Part shown: positions 1-11,719 of the stretch, in pieces
How the letters are laid out: each line of letters starts with the position of its first letter
Numbering within the stretch: the stretch's first letter is position 1
Assembly (NCBI GenBank): GCA_030267565.1
Contig: BRXU01000030.1
Span: 124,001-188,000 of the forward strand
DNA: 64,000 bases
Reading direction: 5' to 3'
Source: Pleodorina starrii
Lineage: Eukaryota > Chlorophyta > Chlorophyceae > Chlamydomonadales > Volvocaceae
Notes under the pieces: generated by a model
The model's input: only the letters and a program-made list of their open reading frames with translations
What the model was told of the DNA's origin: nothing
The model's database searches: none
Program-made: the position numbers and the translations under genes

Positions 1-108
1 AATGGACAGCAAGTGGAGCTTCAGAGGACTCCTTTTCGTGTTGCTCTGGACCTGCGGGGTAAGCATGGCTATCGCTTAGGCCCAGAGCGAGCAGGAGCAC
101 GCCTGTAA
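1..108 (+). CDS. Possible 3' end of a coding region cut by the window edge
   Basis: Frame 1 is open from the first base to a TAA at 106-108. It encodes about 35 residues that look like ordinary protein, including TPFRVALDLRGKHGYRLG. A GT at about 57-58 followed by AAGC could instead be a splice donor. I do not recognise the family. Only the tail is present, so no function can be given. Confidence 0.25.
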   Translation, partial: NGQQVELQRTPFRVALDLRGKHGYRLGPERAGARL

Positions 109-659
109 GTGGGACCGCCCCAATCTATTTATGTTGGTCAAATTCCTCAGCATGGGCGGTAGGGCGTGTCGAAATCACATGCTGGGGACCTTCCCCAGAG
201 GACCGCCATGGCGTCCATGGCCCGTCGTCCGGAACGAGCGCTTAGCTCCATATAAGCCATGCGCAAGGCATGTTCCATGCAGCTTATACCATAAGAAGCA
301 ACTGTGCCCGGTCAGCCGGTCGTTCGCCTATCATTTACGAATGTGCCAGCACTGCGGACATTTCGCCATTACCGCCACATGGTCTCCCTCTGTCTCCCTG
401 CCACCGCCAGCATGACCCACATCGGGCGGACATGAACGTCACTTAATTTGACATATATTGTACCTCCAGAGCATCCAAAGTGCGAGCTGGCGACCTACTT
501 GGACCTGCCCCTGGCCCATTCACAGGCCGAGGCGACCCACTCAATGTCGGAGGTGGAGCGGCACTGCTGTGGGCATGGCCGCGTGCTCAAGTCCAAGTCG
601 TTTACCCGTCTCGACGCCTGTGATCAGCCAGGCTGTGCCGGATACCTGGACATGGCATT

Positions 660-1469
660 ATGCGCCATACGCAGCTTCTCAGCGCCAAGGATGTAGCCGA
701 CGCGCAGGCCATGCGCGAAGAGTGCAAGGCAAACGCTGCAAAGGCCGCCAGGGAGGCGAAGGCAAGCGCGGCCAAGGCTGCCAAGGAGTCCAAGGCGGCG
801 GCAGCAAAGGCCGCTCAGGATGCCAACGCGGCGCTTCCGCAGGTACTGGCAGCCACAGCAGGAGCTGGTGCGAACATGACCGTTGGCACCCAGCTCGGCC
901 CGACGCATGCCAACACTCAGCTTCTGGCGCTCTTGGCAGCCCCGCGGCTACTTGGCGGTGGCGCATTCATGGCCCTCCAACCCAACCCCTTTGACCCCGC
1001 CCGGATTCTCCAGCGGGCAGGACAGCTGCAGGCCCTGGCACAGGCGCAGGCACAGCAACAGGCGCTGCAGGCCCTGGCACAGGCGCAGGCGCAGCAACAG
1101 GCACTGCAGGTAGCTCAGGCGCAGGCGCAGCAACAGGCGCTGCAGGTAGCTCAGGCGCAGGCTCAGCAACAGGCGCTGCAGGTAGCTCAGGCGCAGGCTC
1201 AGCAACAGGCGCTGCAGGTAGCTCAGGCGCAGGCGCAGCAACAGGCGCTGCAGGTAGCTCAGGCGCAGCAACAGCAGCTACTTGAGCCACAGGAGCAACC
1301 ACAACAGCGGCTGTCACCGCCGCCGAAGAGGCGGCGGAGAGGGGTGGGTCAGCAGGCGGCAGTGCCCGAGGATGACAGCGAAATAATGCGCGCTCACGGG
1401 GGTGTCACAGCCTCCGGTCGCCCAAAGCGTGCGGGTGCGGGCAAAACGTCGAAATACAATGAATACTGA
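660..1469 (+). CDS. Ala/Gln-rich repeat protein reading frame, putative nuclear protein (unrecognised)
   Basis: A 269-residue open frame starts at an ATG and ends in TGA. Residues about 10-55 are alanine/lysine rich with regular charged spacing, suggesting a helix or coiled coil. Residues about 125-205 are a perfect-to-near-perfect 12-residue repeat of the LQVAQAQAQQQA type. A basic cluster PPPKRRRRG near residue 225 resembles a nuclear localisation signal, and the tail is polar (SGRPKRAGAGKTSKYNEY). An overlapping frame at 448-696 has Cys/His residues, and a plausible acceptor (CCTCCAG) sits near 470, so this may be the last exon of a longer gene. Function is unknown. The low complexity means it could be a fortuitous open frame. 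Confidence 0.4.
   Translation: MRHTQLLSAKDVADAQAMREECKANAAKAAREAKASAAKAAKESKAAAAKAAQDANAALPQVLAATAGAGANMTVGTQLGPTHANTQLLALLAAPRLLGGGAFMALQPNPFDPARILQRAGQLQALAQAQAQQQALQALAQAQAQQQALQVAQAQAQQQALQVAQAQAQQQALQVAQAQAQQQALQVAQAQAQQQALQVAQAQQQQLLEPQEQPQQRLSPPPKRRRRGVGQQAAVPEDDSEIMRAHGGVTASGRPKRAGAGKTSKYNEY
1030..1290 (+). repeat. 36-bp tandem repeat in the Ala/Gln-rich frame
   Basis: About six copies of a 36-base unit (12 codons) rich in CAGGCGCAGG and CAGCAACAGG. Copies differ at only a few positions and keep the reading frame. Confidence 0.85.
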
Positions 1470-3630
1470 TGCGTGCAGTGCAGGAGCGTAGTTTATAGAG
1501 CAATACTCGCCGAGAGGTTCGACCGCTAGGCAGGAAGATACGTTTGCATGTACGGTTTGCGGAATAATGGGTGTGTTTGACATAGAAAGTAATGTGCGCG
1601 TCATCATATGTTTTCTTAGGAGTACTGTGTCGCAGCGTTTGCTCAGGGCCTATGCGCTTGGTGAAGGCTCTCACCAAAGGACCCTTGTTATAGCTTACTA
1701 GGCAGGGGACCCAAGGGTCCTACGTAAGTGTGCACGGATGTGACCGCAAGGATGTGACTGTGTGAGCCATTGTTCACATGTCGGTTTTGTGTGTTTGTAT
1801 TCTTTGACAGAACGTAACGTTACAGGCAGTTTACAGGCGCGATAATGTGGGGCACAGGCGCGGGCGCCCTGTGTGAACAGGTACATCGATGTAGGCATAC
1901 CAGACGCTGTGCATTTTTTTATCCGTATACAGGGGGAAATGTGGTCATCACTTAAAAGATCTCATAGTTGGTGGTGGCGTTTTGGGGAGCCGGGTGGCAG
2001 TGTGTGCGCGTGGCTGGATGAGGAGCGGGGAAGCACGGGGTATGGCCGCGCGCGTGCTGTGGTACCGCTCTACCGTAGCCGTGGCCGAAAGGGTACCTGC
2101 CCGAGCTTGCCCGACGACCTAAATAGGTAAAGTTCATGGTAACATCATATACAATTACTGGACCGTCGCGGTTCACTTTAGTTGGCTTTGGTTTGTAAGA
2201 ACGGCTGGTGATGGTCCAGCATCCGCGCCTCGGAGAGCGTACCCAGGTGAGGTGGCCATCGCTTTAAGTATGCAACTATCATAGAATGAAGCTCTGATCG
2301 ACGCGACGCAGCTTGGGGCGGTCTAGGCTGCGACCGGGACGACCCTAAGGGAGGCCCGAAACGAGGCTGGTCAAGTTTGTATACACACCAATTCAGCTGT
2401 TTCACTCATAACGACTTTTATATAAAATATATTTCTCTATTATATTCGAAGGCCGAAGGTGGTATTTGTCGACATTTTTCCCTGAGAGGCCTTGTGGCCC
2501 AGCTCTCCGCTCTGACGGAGACCTACTGTGACTACGTACTGTCGTATGTACTGCGGATAATCTGCGCGATCATGCACGGCCGCGGCCAAGCCATCCCGCG
2601 TCTCACGGAAGTGGCTGCCCCGGAAGTTGTGATAAGTTAGGGATCCTACGGATCTGTTGCCCGAAGAAAGCGAGAGGGAGTGGAGGCACGAGGGAAGCAA
2701 GGTGCTCACTCGTCAAGATTCAGTTCCGCGTGTGGTAGTCAGAAGTGCGTGGTGGTGGTCTCCAACGTGCTGTTGCATGGTAAGCACCCTTGAATCGAAC
2801 GTGATTTAGGAAGGCCTAGGCTCCGTCACGCAGGTCCCCACACGCGTCGCGCAGGTCCCATGCATCCAACAACAGTGTCACGACATACACACTACGTCTC
2901 TGACTTAATCTAGCGGCCGAAGACATCTGCATTCGTACTGCAGACTGGTAAAGGTGACTCAAGCTTGTTGGGCAGGCCTGACCGGGCCTTTCTATCGTAG
3001 CCGGGCTTAGGGATCCTGCCGTACGTACTTGGATCATGAGCGGCACTCAGCTCGCTCCCGCTCAGGCAGTGATCGCCGGAGTGACGGCACTCAGATGCCG
3101 TCTTCCGGAGTAGATTCCGCGGCGTTCCCCCATCCTTGACCGAGGAGGGGTTTCCTGCCTGGTGTAGATCGTACAATCCAGGCTTTCGAGCGACACGCTG
3201 TGTCAATTACGCAGTGTGTCGTGACAGCAGCTTGTGGGAGAAGGAACGAGCTTTATCAAATGAAACAAGGGCCATCAGCACCGCCAGAGGCAACAACATA
3301 AGCAAAAACGGTCCCGATACGTATGTCGGCCCAACCTGAAGCCCTCTGTAGCAGCCGAGTCAAGTGTGCACGCGACATGCACTCACAAAAGCGAACCCAG
3401 GCCAGCACATAGACCGTCAGGGGCATCCGGGAGGGGAGGCAGCGTCCGGAGAACCGACAACCGGCCCGGAAGGTGTGGGCCGCCGGGACCATCCCAGTCT
3501 TCCCAGAACAATCCGGCACCTGTACGACCCTGTACACATGCCGTACAATGACAATCCAACCAGAGCTGCAATGCTGCGTTAAGCCTCGAAAGCAACACAT
3601 ATGACTTGCCCGTCCGTTCCTTTGCAAAAA
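1470..3630. other. Intergenic stretch, no gene recognised
   Basis: Only short, unrelated open frames occur on both strands. I see no protein motif, structural RNA or long repeat. Confidence 0.5.
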
Positions 3631-3867
3631 AATGGTTAAGCAACGGTCCTCAGCGGGCATTGCGGTGCCGCCAATGATGTTGACAGTATCCATCATCATC
3701 ACTCATGTCTGTGCTGCGCTGCACGTCTCATTTGATGCCGCTCCCGAAAGTTGCAAGCTATACGTTGCACACACACGTGCAGGCTGGGGGGGGGGTGTCC
3801 GTAAAAGTTTGATCAGTGTGTTGACCCCGAGTAAGAACAGGACGGATGCGCGACATCAGCAGAAGGA

Positions 3868-4110
3868 CCCACCCACCCAGCCACCCACCCACCCGCCCGC
3901 CCGCCCACGCACCCACCCGCCCGCCCACGCACCCACCCACCCACCCTGCCAGCCACCCAGCCAGCCACCCACCCACCAAGCCACCCAGCCAGCCACCCAC
4001 CCAGCCATCCCGCCCACCCAACCGCCCACCTTCCGACCCACCCACCCACCCCGCCCCCCCAGCCGCCTGCCACCCACCCGCCCCCCCCAGCCAGCCACCC
4101 AGCCCGAAGG
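3868..4110. repeat. CCCACCCA / CCAGCCA microsatellite
   Basis: An imperfect low-complexity tract built of CCCACCCA and CAGCCACC units. It creates Pro/Thr/His-rich frames on one strand and Gly/Trp-rich frames on the other. Neither set looks like real protein. Confidence 0.85.
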
Positions 4111-5334
4111 ATGCAGTGCCCCCACTGTCGCCATTCGGACAGCGCTCGTATCGCGCTCCCTTTGACGGTGAATGTCCGTTTCAGTCGGGGAACGGCCCTC
4201 GGCACTCGGGGAACGGCCCAGTGCTACGTTGCATGTTCGATTCGCCGGGCAAGGTTGCCGCCCCACACGTAGGCCAGGTAGGCGCAGCCTAGCGCGCTGC
4301 CGACAGCAATGGTATCGACAGTCGCGCGCATAGGATACGGCTGCCGCGAGGTGGAGGGTCAGGAGCGTCACCGACAGGACAATCGTCGCTGCTGTATGTC
4401 AGCATCCCGGTGTTGCAGGCTAGCTAGCTAGCCACACGATGGTGGGTGGCCATCGATGATGTATGCTGTGCCCGTTGAGAGGTTTTGCAGTTGTGTTCGT
4501 GGTGCGCCCTGCCAGCAGGTAGTGCATGGCTGGGGGAAAGATATCCCTGGTGGGTTCGTTCCAGTCGGTTTTGGGTGCTTGAAGTCGCCTCGGCTAGGTG
4601 GGGCAAGCCCTGGTTGAGCTTGTCGTCATTCCAGCCAGTTCCAAGCAAAGACCTACAGCAGTAGCCCCACTCAGACAACGACAACCGTGCAATTTATTTG
4701 CAGGTCCCAGAGCGGGGGAGGTTGTATTTGCCTTGACTTCGATTCCCTTTTGCCTCCCTGCCTCTTACTTAATTATTAATGCTCCCTCTTCGCTAGCATG
4801 GGTACCGATTCGTTTCAGGGAATCGGAATTGGCACATACACGTAGTCGAAAAACGTCGAAGACATTCATTTCCCAGCGTGCGATCCCTTTCCAATGAGGC
4901 GATTTCGTTTGCCGGTAAATTGCTTGGTTAGTGGATGGCCTGGTCTAGATGTTCTATTAAACATCGCTTAGAACCACAGAGTAGTCGTGCGTGCGATCGC
5001 ACTTTGTAGCTGTTATCCAGCTCCTCTGTAGTTAATTAATAGCTGCTTTGCTGGCAGCAACTATACCTTCTCTGCAGCATTTGGCCGGGTCCAGTACATG
5101 TCCTCGCTGGGAGCCCAGTCATTTCATAAGTCGCAGGCAGCCGGGAAACGTGCGCCGGCCCCCAAACCATACTTCGAAACGGACCACGCACGCATGCTAT
5201 GCCCGTGTCCAGGGACACGGTGTCCTTACGCTTGGGGGCTTTGATGGAGCCGCGCACCGACGAAGCCTTCCTCGGGCGGGGCACATACACAAACAACGGT
5301 AAACAGCACTACCAAATTACGGGACCGCCGCATT
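4111..5334. other. Intergenic stretch, no gene recognised
   Basis: No convincing coding sequence, RNA gene or repeat was seen between the microsatellite and the first hairpin repeat upstream of the P450 gene. Confidence 0.45.
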
Positions 5335-5443
5335 GGCTGGCTCCTTAAACTCCGTAAAATAGGGTAAATGAAGTTTACGGCGTCGAAACCGCATTTTTTT
5401 ACGGAGTTTGATATCTTTTACGGAGAAAAGTCTTTCCCAGAGT
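5335..5443. repeat. Hairpin repeat, copy 1
   Basis: This segment of about 109 bp starts CTGGCTCC and ends near TTTCCCAGAGTG. It contains a perfect 13-base inverted repeat: AAACTCCGTAAAA at 5347-5359 and its complement ending at 5409. A diverged direct copy lies at 6017-6107. Confidence 0.65.
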
Positions 5444-5460
5444 GTTTCAGGACTGGGATG

Positions 5461-5518
5461 GCAGTACGTACGTAGTCCGCCGCAGACGAGCAGTACGTAC
5501 GTAGTCCGCCGCAGACGA
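5461..5518. repeat. 29-bp tandem duplication
   Basis: Two adjacent identical copies of a 29-base unit beginning GCAGTACGTACGTAGTCCGC. Confidence 0.9.
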
Positions 5519-6016
5519 GCAACGACGAGGGGCAGCTGCTAGGTTAGTTGGTGCTCAACGTTATTAGTGGATGCGCAGCTCAAGGCTGTAGGCTAACGTT
5601 CAGTTTTCGAATACTGCAGCATAACAGAGTACTACTTCTACACTGAGCGTATTGTTCAAACGAACGTCTGTCTAGGACAGCTTTCACCCGCTCGCCCCAG
5701 TCCCAGCATCGATCAAGATATATAGACGTCATTAGCACGCTCAACATTACGCATGCCTCCTGAGATGGAGCCGGTGAACTGCACTTTACGGAACCGTGTA
5801 CGAAACCCTAAACATATGTATCTATCAAAAACTTGCGGAAACAGGGGGTATATGTGATTATGCTGACTGTCAAGAACCGTCGGGAAACTGAAGTTTGCGG
5901 GAGAAGTGTACATGGAAAGTGATTGCGGGGCTGTGTATATATATTCAACTTCATACGTACTGCTGAGTCTATGTCACAGCGCTCTGTATTGAATACTTGC
6001 ACAAACATGGTATGTG

Positions 6017-6107
6017 CTGGCGCCTAAAGCTCCGTAAAATAGGGAAAAATGAAGTTTACATACGGCGTCCTAACTGCAATTTACGGAGTTTGAAACGTTT
6101 CCCAGAG
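6017..6107. repeat. Hairpin repeat, copy 2, 134 bp upstream of the P450 start
   Basis: This is the direct counterpart of 5335-5443. It keeps the CTCCGTAAA / TTTACGGAG inverted pair (6030 to 6088), the AATGAAGTTTAC core and the TTTCCCAGAGTG end. It lies in the presumed promoter region of the P450 gene. The two copies could be a MITE pair or the ends of one 770-bp element. Confidence 0.6.
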
Positions 6108-6240
6108 TGCGAGGCGGGACTCTGATCGTGTCATCCGCCGGACCCACCTCTTATAGAAGCAAGGTCTTGCATTAACAAGCTGAGCAACTGAAAAACATAG
6201 TGTGTTGGTTCTTCAATCTCGGGATCCCGTAATTCCGAAA

Positions 6241-9200
6241 ATGCAGCAGAGCATTAAGGCGTGCACCACCCCTCGTGGCATCGGCAGCTGCAGCAGGCGG
6301 CCCCAAAATTCGGGGTTCTATTGCGTTGCATCGGTCGACAATAAACCGTTGACCAGGGCAGCTCTGACAGTGGCGAATGTAGCAAACACCAGCAGCCCAC
6401 GGAGACTTGCCGGCCAGATCCAGTGCGCAAGGCGGGACTCACCGCAGGGTCGTGCGATCCCAAGCTGCCCCGCCGGTGCCCCTCATCATCATCAGCAGTA
6501 CCAGCTTCGACCGCCACTATCCACTCGAGTCCACCAGCCGGCAACACCCGCTGACCTCTCCTCGAGCGAGTACGTCTCAGCTGCTGCATCGCCAGCTGCG
6601 GCTTCCGGATGCCCCTTCCGCAAGCTCATCACCACTGCCGTATCCAACGCCACCGAGGGGCCGACGCCCGCCTCTGCAGCAGCCGTCCCACCACCGCCAA
6701 GCCCTTTGACGACGAACGTCGGCGGCGGCGGCACTGTGCCCATGCCCGGCCCCGACCCGCTCAGCTTGGAGGTACTGCTGAATGCACGGTTCATGCTGAC
6801 CGAGGGGATGCATGAGGCGGTTCTCATGTACGAGCGGAAGTACGGACCTATCAGCAGGTGCGTAGCTAGGGTTTGGCTGGTAGACACACATGCAAAGCCA
6901 GCCCCAGCCAGCCATACATCCGTACGTACGTAGCTCCGTGATTCATTCGTAACCATGCCAGTGCTTCAATATCACGCTAACTCTTTTTCGTGCTTTTTGC
7001 TTGGATGTACGTTCATGTGCATGTCGGTGTGTAGGTTCGCCAACCCTGAGTTTATGAAGGCCCTAGCTGGTGTCAGCGGCTGGGTGTTCCTCAACTGCCC
7101 GGACGCCATCCACCACGTCTGTGTCGCTAATGCGCGCAACTACAGCCTCCGATACATGCCGGATACCCACACCTACATTACCGGGGGGAAAGGATTGTGG
7201 GGTTCCCAGGTAAGTAGATAGACAGCAGCTAGCTGCCTTACGTAGTACCGCAGTCAAAGCTTGCCGATGACAAAAAATGCCATAGGTCCTGTATGTGGAC
7301 TAGTGACGGCCTAAATGCAAATGCATGCACACGACGCACGAATGCACCCAGTCGATCTACATGGGCAGGTCGCGGTTTGCTCTTATGACATACCTTCGCG
7401 ATTGCAGCTGCAGTACAACGCACACCATCGGCGGCTCTGCACGGCGCCGTTTCGGAACCCGGAGCAGCTGCAGCACCGCGCCGTAATGGTGGTGGAGAGG
7501 TGCGTGCGCAGTTAGGCGTGATTTTCTAAATGTCTATGTATATTGGGATCGCCCCGAAGTTGGGCTGTTGCCGACAAAGTACATAGAAAGAAAGAAAGAA
7601 AGTCTTACGCTGGAACGTAAGCCCTTGCGTGGGTTAAGGGAACAGACTGATGCCTCATCGGCGGGTACAGCCCATTACCGCGGTGACCGCCTTTTTGACT
7701 AAGATGGGTTGCTTCTCCCACCCACTCCGTGTCTGGGCTCCGTCTCACTCGGATCTATCACATCTGGGTACCCGCACGCATTCTTCCCAGATATGCCAGA
7801 CACATCATTGTTCTGACAAAGTACATACCTAGGTCAGGTCTCTTCGTTGTAACGTTTCATAATCGCTGCGTCACATCGATCCCAACGTATGCTCGTACGC
7901 ACAAACAGGTCGCAGCAGTTGATTGAGATCTGGCGGGAGGCCATGGGCGTCCAAGATCTGCACCAGCAGCAGCAGCAGCAGGGGCAGCAGCAGCAGGGGC
8001 AGCAGCAGCAGCAGCAGGGGCAGCAGCAGCAGGGGCAGCAGCAGCAGCAGGGGCAGCAGCAGCAAGGGCAGCAGCAGCAGCAGGGGCAGCAGGGGCAGCA
8101 AGGTTTTGGCGGCGATCTAGCCTCTATTGAGACGGACGTGTCCGTACAGATGCAGCGGCTCACAACGGACATCATGGGGCAGCTGACGTGCAGCGTTGGC
8201 TTCCAGCAGATGGAGCGAGTGCGCAGGTAGGTATGTGCCTTATTATAACTTGCAAGTTTACTTGCGGCTGTATGTTTGGCCCATCGATTACATGAGCATG
8301 GACGACGGTGCTGATGACTCGCTCGGAACGTACACCCCATCTGGCTTCCCGTTCCCATGCACGAGCGATTGAAACGCAGTCCTATCTAGAGGTAATTACT
8401 TCGCGCGTAATCCTGTAAGAAACTGCCATTTGGATCTCGGAACCGTCTCAATTTCGCCACTGCTGCTGCCACGGTTGTGACAGTAATCAATTTCGGGAAA
8501 TTGCATTGCCCTATAAGTTTTGGAATGACGGGTTGCTTATGCGCCACAATACCTCGAGGGATCAAAGGGACTACACCTATTACAGAAACATAAGGTTTGG
8601 ACTTCGTTCGTTAGTTATTCTTCAACCATCAACGCCTGATCGGTTACGCCTTTCGGACATGCATACAGCAGTCATCAAGCCCCTGCCCTCACTTGCTTCT
8701 CCCTCAAACCCTTGCATTCCGTCAGTGACATCAAGGGTTCGCACGCTGACCTGGACGTCCAGAGGAACCGGGTGCGCCAACAGGGTGCGCCGTGTGGGGT
8801 GGTTTTCTCTCTGCGCGCGTGGCCCGCCGTGGGAACGAATCGATAGGCTATCGAGCTGTCGCCCTTACTTCGCGATAGAGTAATCGTGGCATGCGTGCAC
8901 CTCCCCCCTCCTTTACCGTGCATCCGGTCACAGGTGCTGTCCGCGTTGGGGCCCCTCAGGGCTAACATGACATCGGTGTTCGACCACCCGATGTGGCTAC
9001 TCAACGTAAGTAACGAAGATTTGAAAAACAATCGGTGCCACCAACCATACCGACGTACGCGCGTAGACGTTAAAGGCGAACATGAAATGAATTAGTGAAT
9101 GTATGTATGGACATCACACATACGAACCCTGCTTGCTACTCGTTTTCCAAGTACGTCTACCAACGGGTACATCGGCGATTTCGCGCCTCGCACCATCACA

Positions 9201-11719
9201 ATAATAAGACCTCCCCCATATATATTATACATATGTTTTACTCGTACACATCAGCACGGCGCTATATATCTAAAGCCATGCATCCTGGGGCCCTATGTTT
9301 TGATTGCCGTGTTTGGGTGGTCTGCGCGAACGTCCAGGCGCTGGACCGGCTCGGGATGCCGTACAAGCGGCAGGTGGACGAGTCCGTTTCATTGACGCGT
9401 GAGGCCATGCTGGAACTGCTGCAGGTGCGTAATTTGCTTTCGTCGACTGGGCTTATACGTAGATAGGCTGGGTCAACAAAGTGCTTGCTTGCTTGCTTGC
9501 TATGATAATGATGACGTGAGGACTCGCGCGATTGTATCTGCGCGCGGGTTCAGCACGGAGCGGAATTCTGCATTGGCTTCTCATCAAAAGAACGTGCCCG
9601 CACATGCACGCACGCATGTGTGTAGACACGCGCAGATACGTATGTTGCATACACCATGTAGTCAGATAACTGCGCTCGGCATGAACGATCCGATTGAACT
9701 GGATCGTGCCATGTACAATGACAGGAGCGGCGCACGCAGCTTGAAGCGGGCGGGGAGGGCCCCGATGACCTGCTGACGGCGCTTCTCAAGGTGGGCGCGT
9801 GACCGGGCGCGGGTGATGAGGGTGCGGGCGGGGCTGGAATGGCTAGCTGATGAGATGTCGAAGCTTTAATATTCCAAATTTACATAATCGTGCCTACATT
9901 GCCCTCCCTCGCTCAGGTACGTGTTTGCGTCCCGCCTCCCTTGCAGGCGACCGACCCGTCCGGCCGGCCGCTGAATGACGAGGACATCTGGTGGGATCTA
10001 CACGACGTGTTGGGGGGGATGTACAGCACCTCTGCCACCATCGCCGTGCTGCTGCACTGCGTCAGCACCAGCCCGGGCGTGCAGCAGAGGCTGCAGGCCG
10101 AGATTGACTCGGTGCTGGGTAAGTGTGTCGTACGGACCAGCCCAATAGGCTCTTCTTATAGCCGACCTGTCGGGATTTGCGCATTGATGAGGAAATATTA
10201 AGAGTATATTAAGAGTATATTAAGAGGTATTGAGTGATCCTGTTTGAGCTGTTCGAATTGTGTAAGATTTAATATGATGGTGAATTTGCAACCCCCTCGC
10301 TGTATCCTTGATGATTTCGTACGTGTTTTCTCGCTCCGCACATGTCCGTCCGTGTACGTATGACCTACAGGCGAAGGAGCCCCCACCTTCGAGGCCCTGG
10401 AGCGCATGCCATACCTTCAGGTTTGTGCTATTACACTTAGATAGCGCGATTCTCACGACGAAGTATCACCACGCATCCAGCCTCTGCACCGTGCAATCAT
10501 AACGTATACATGTATTCGTACTGTGCCGTGCCACGCACGCACATCGCCCTGTCCTATGTATCGAACCCATCCTCATACATTTCCTTTTCTTCCTGCCCCG
10601 CCCCGCTCCATCAGGCCTGCCTCATGGAGACACTGCGTCTGTACCCCGCCGTCCAGGTGTCCGCACGAAAGACAGCTGAGAACGACGTCCTGCCATCGGG
10701 GCACGCCATCACTGCTGGTGTGTGTGTATATATGTGTGTGTGTGTTGTCACTCGCTTGCTTGCTTGGCCGGCTGCTGCTGGGTTGTGCATAGGTAGTATT
10801 TGGCAATCGCAAGTGGGCACTTTATTTTAGTAGGCCTTTTAGGACTGTCACCTGTTTCGCGATTTCCGTTGATTGGCAAACGCCGGGTTATTTGGCACCT
10901 GCATGTCCGCAGGCGACGTGGTGATCATGTCTTCGTATGCGCTGGGTCGCTCACCCATCCTATGGGACGAGCCGCTGACCTTCAACCCGGACAGGTTTGA
11001 GTTTTATTTATTTGGGTTTTTTTGGGGAGTCAGGAAGAGGGTTACAATGCGTGAGACGAACGTTTTGCAAGGCCGACCGAACTTACTTATTACGGTTTTA
11101 CAAATTATTAAATAAAACTTGCATGGTCTGCCAATCAGTGCATGTGATATATGTCTTTATTCCGCAGCATGATCTGTTGTCACTGCCCAGCTTATGCCCC
11201 CTTGCCATGCGTGCTCCTACTGGTACTGCATTGATTTCCGCAGGTTCACCCCCGGGGCGAAGACAATGCAGCACCGCTATCAATGGCTGGCCTTCGGTGC
11301 GGGCCCACGCATGTGCCCGGGCAACTCGTTTGCACAGGCATGTGGCGGATGGGTGGATTGCGGGAGTAGATTTGAAGCGCCCAACCTGTTATGTGCCTGC
11401 CATGCGGCTGGTGGCCAACTGCGTGCATGCCAAGGAGGCGTTACCGTGTCGTACGTGTTTATTTATCCTCGAATATGCATTGCAACAAGCCACATCCGTA
11501 TGCCTTGCTTATTACTACCCCCGCCCCCCTTTCTCTTACACACATGCCGGCGTGCAGATGGCGGTGTCTTTGGTGGCCGCCTGCCTGCTGCAGTCCTTCC
11601 ACTTTACTCCCCTCACCTCCACCAGCCCGCTCATATCAGTGGGGTACGACGATCTGGGTATGAGCTTCAGCCTCACCCGGGGACTGCACATGCGCATTCA
11701 GCCGCGAGCCCGCGCCTAG
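6241..11719 (+). CDS. Cytochrome P450 monooxygenase, 13 exons
   Basis: Exons: 6241-6857, 7035-7209, 7408-7499, 7909-8218, 8934-9005, 9338-9424, 9725-9790, 9947-10118, 10371-10420, 10615-10717, 10913-10994, 11244-11337, 11558-11719. They total 2082 nt (693 aa) with consistent phases. The frame opens earlier with a GTG, but 6241 is the first ATG. The first 120 or so residues are Ser/Ala/Pro rich and could be a transit peptide. P450 signatures are the K-helix ExxR (Glu552 to Arg555), an NPDRF PERF-type motif, and the haem loop FGAGPRMCPG with Cys633. Two things are odd. Residues about 314-360 are a Gln/Gly tract inside the catalytic domain. The I-helix reads GGMYSTS (496-502) where AGxET/DT is normal, so the acidic residue is absent. 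Intron 12 uses a GC donor. The subfamily (CYP97- or CYP86-clan-like) is unresolved and the substrate is unknown. Confidence 0.88.
7961..8106 (+). repeat. CAG/GGG coding microsatellite in P450 exon 4
   Basis: Runs of CAG (Gln) are punctuated every three to five codons by GGG (Gly) within the long fourth exon. The reading frame is kept and the surrounding P450 sequence continues on both sides. Confidence 0.9.

Noticed and set aside
3632..4371. Pro/His- and Gly/Trp-rich open frames on both strands
   Set aside because: They are produced by the CCCACCCA microsatellite and show no conserved protein features.
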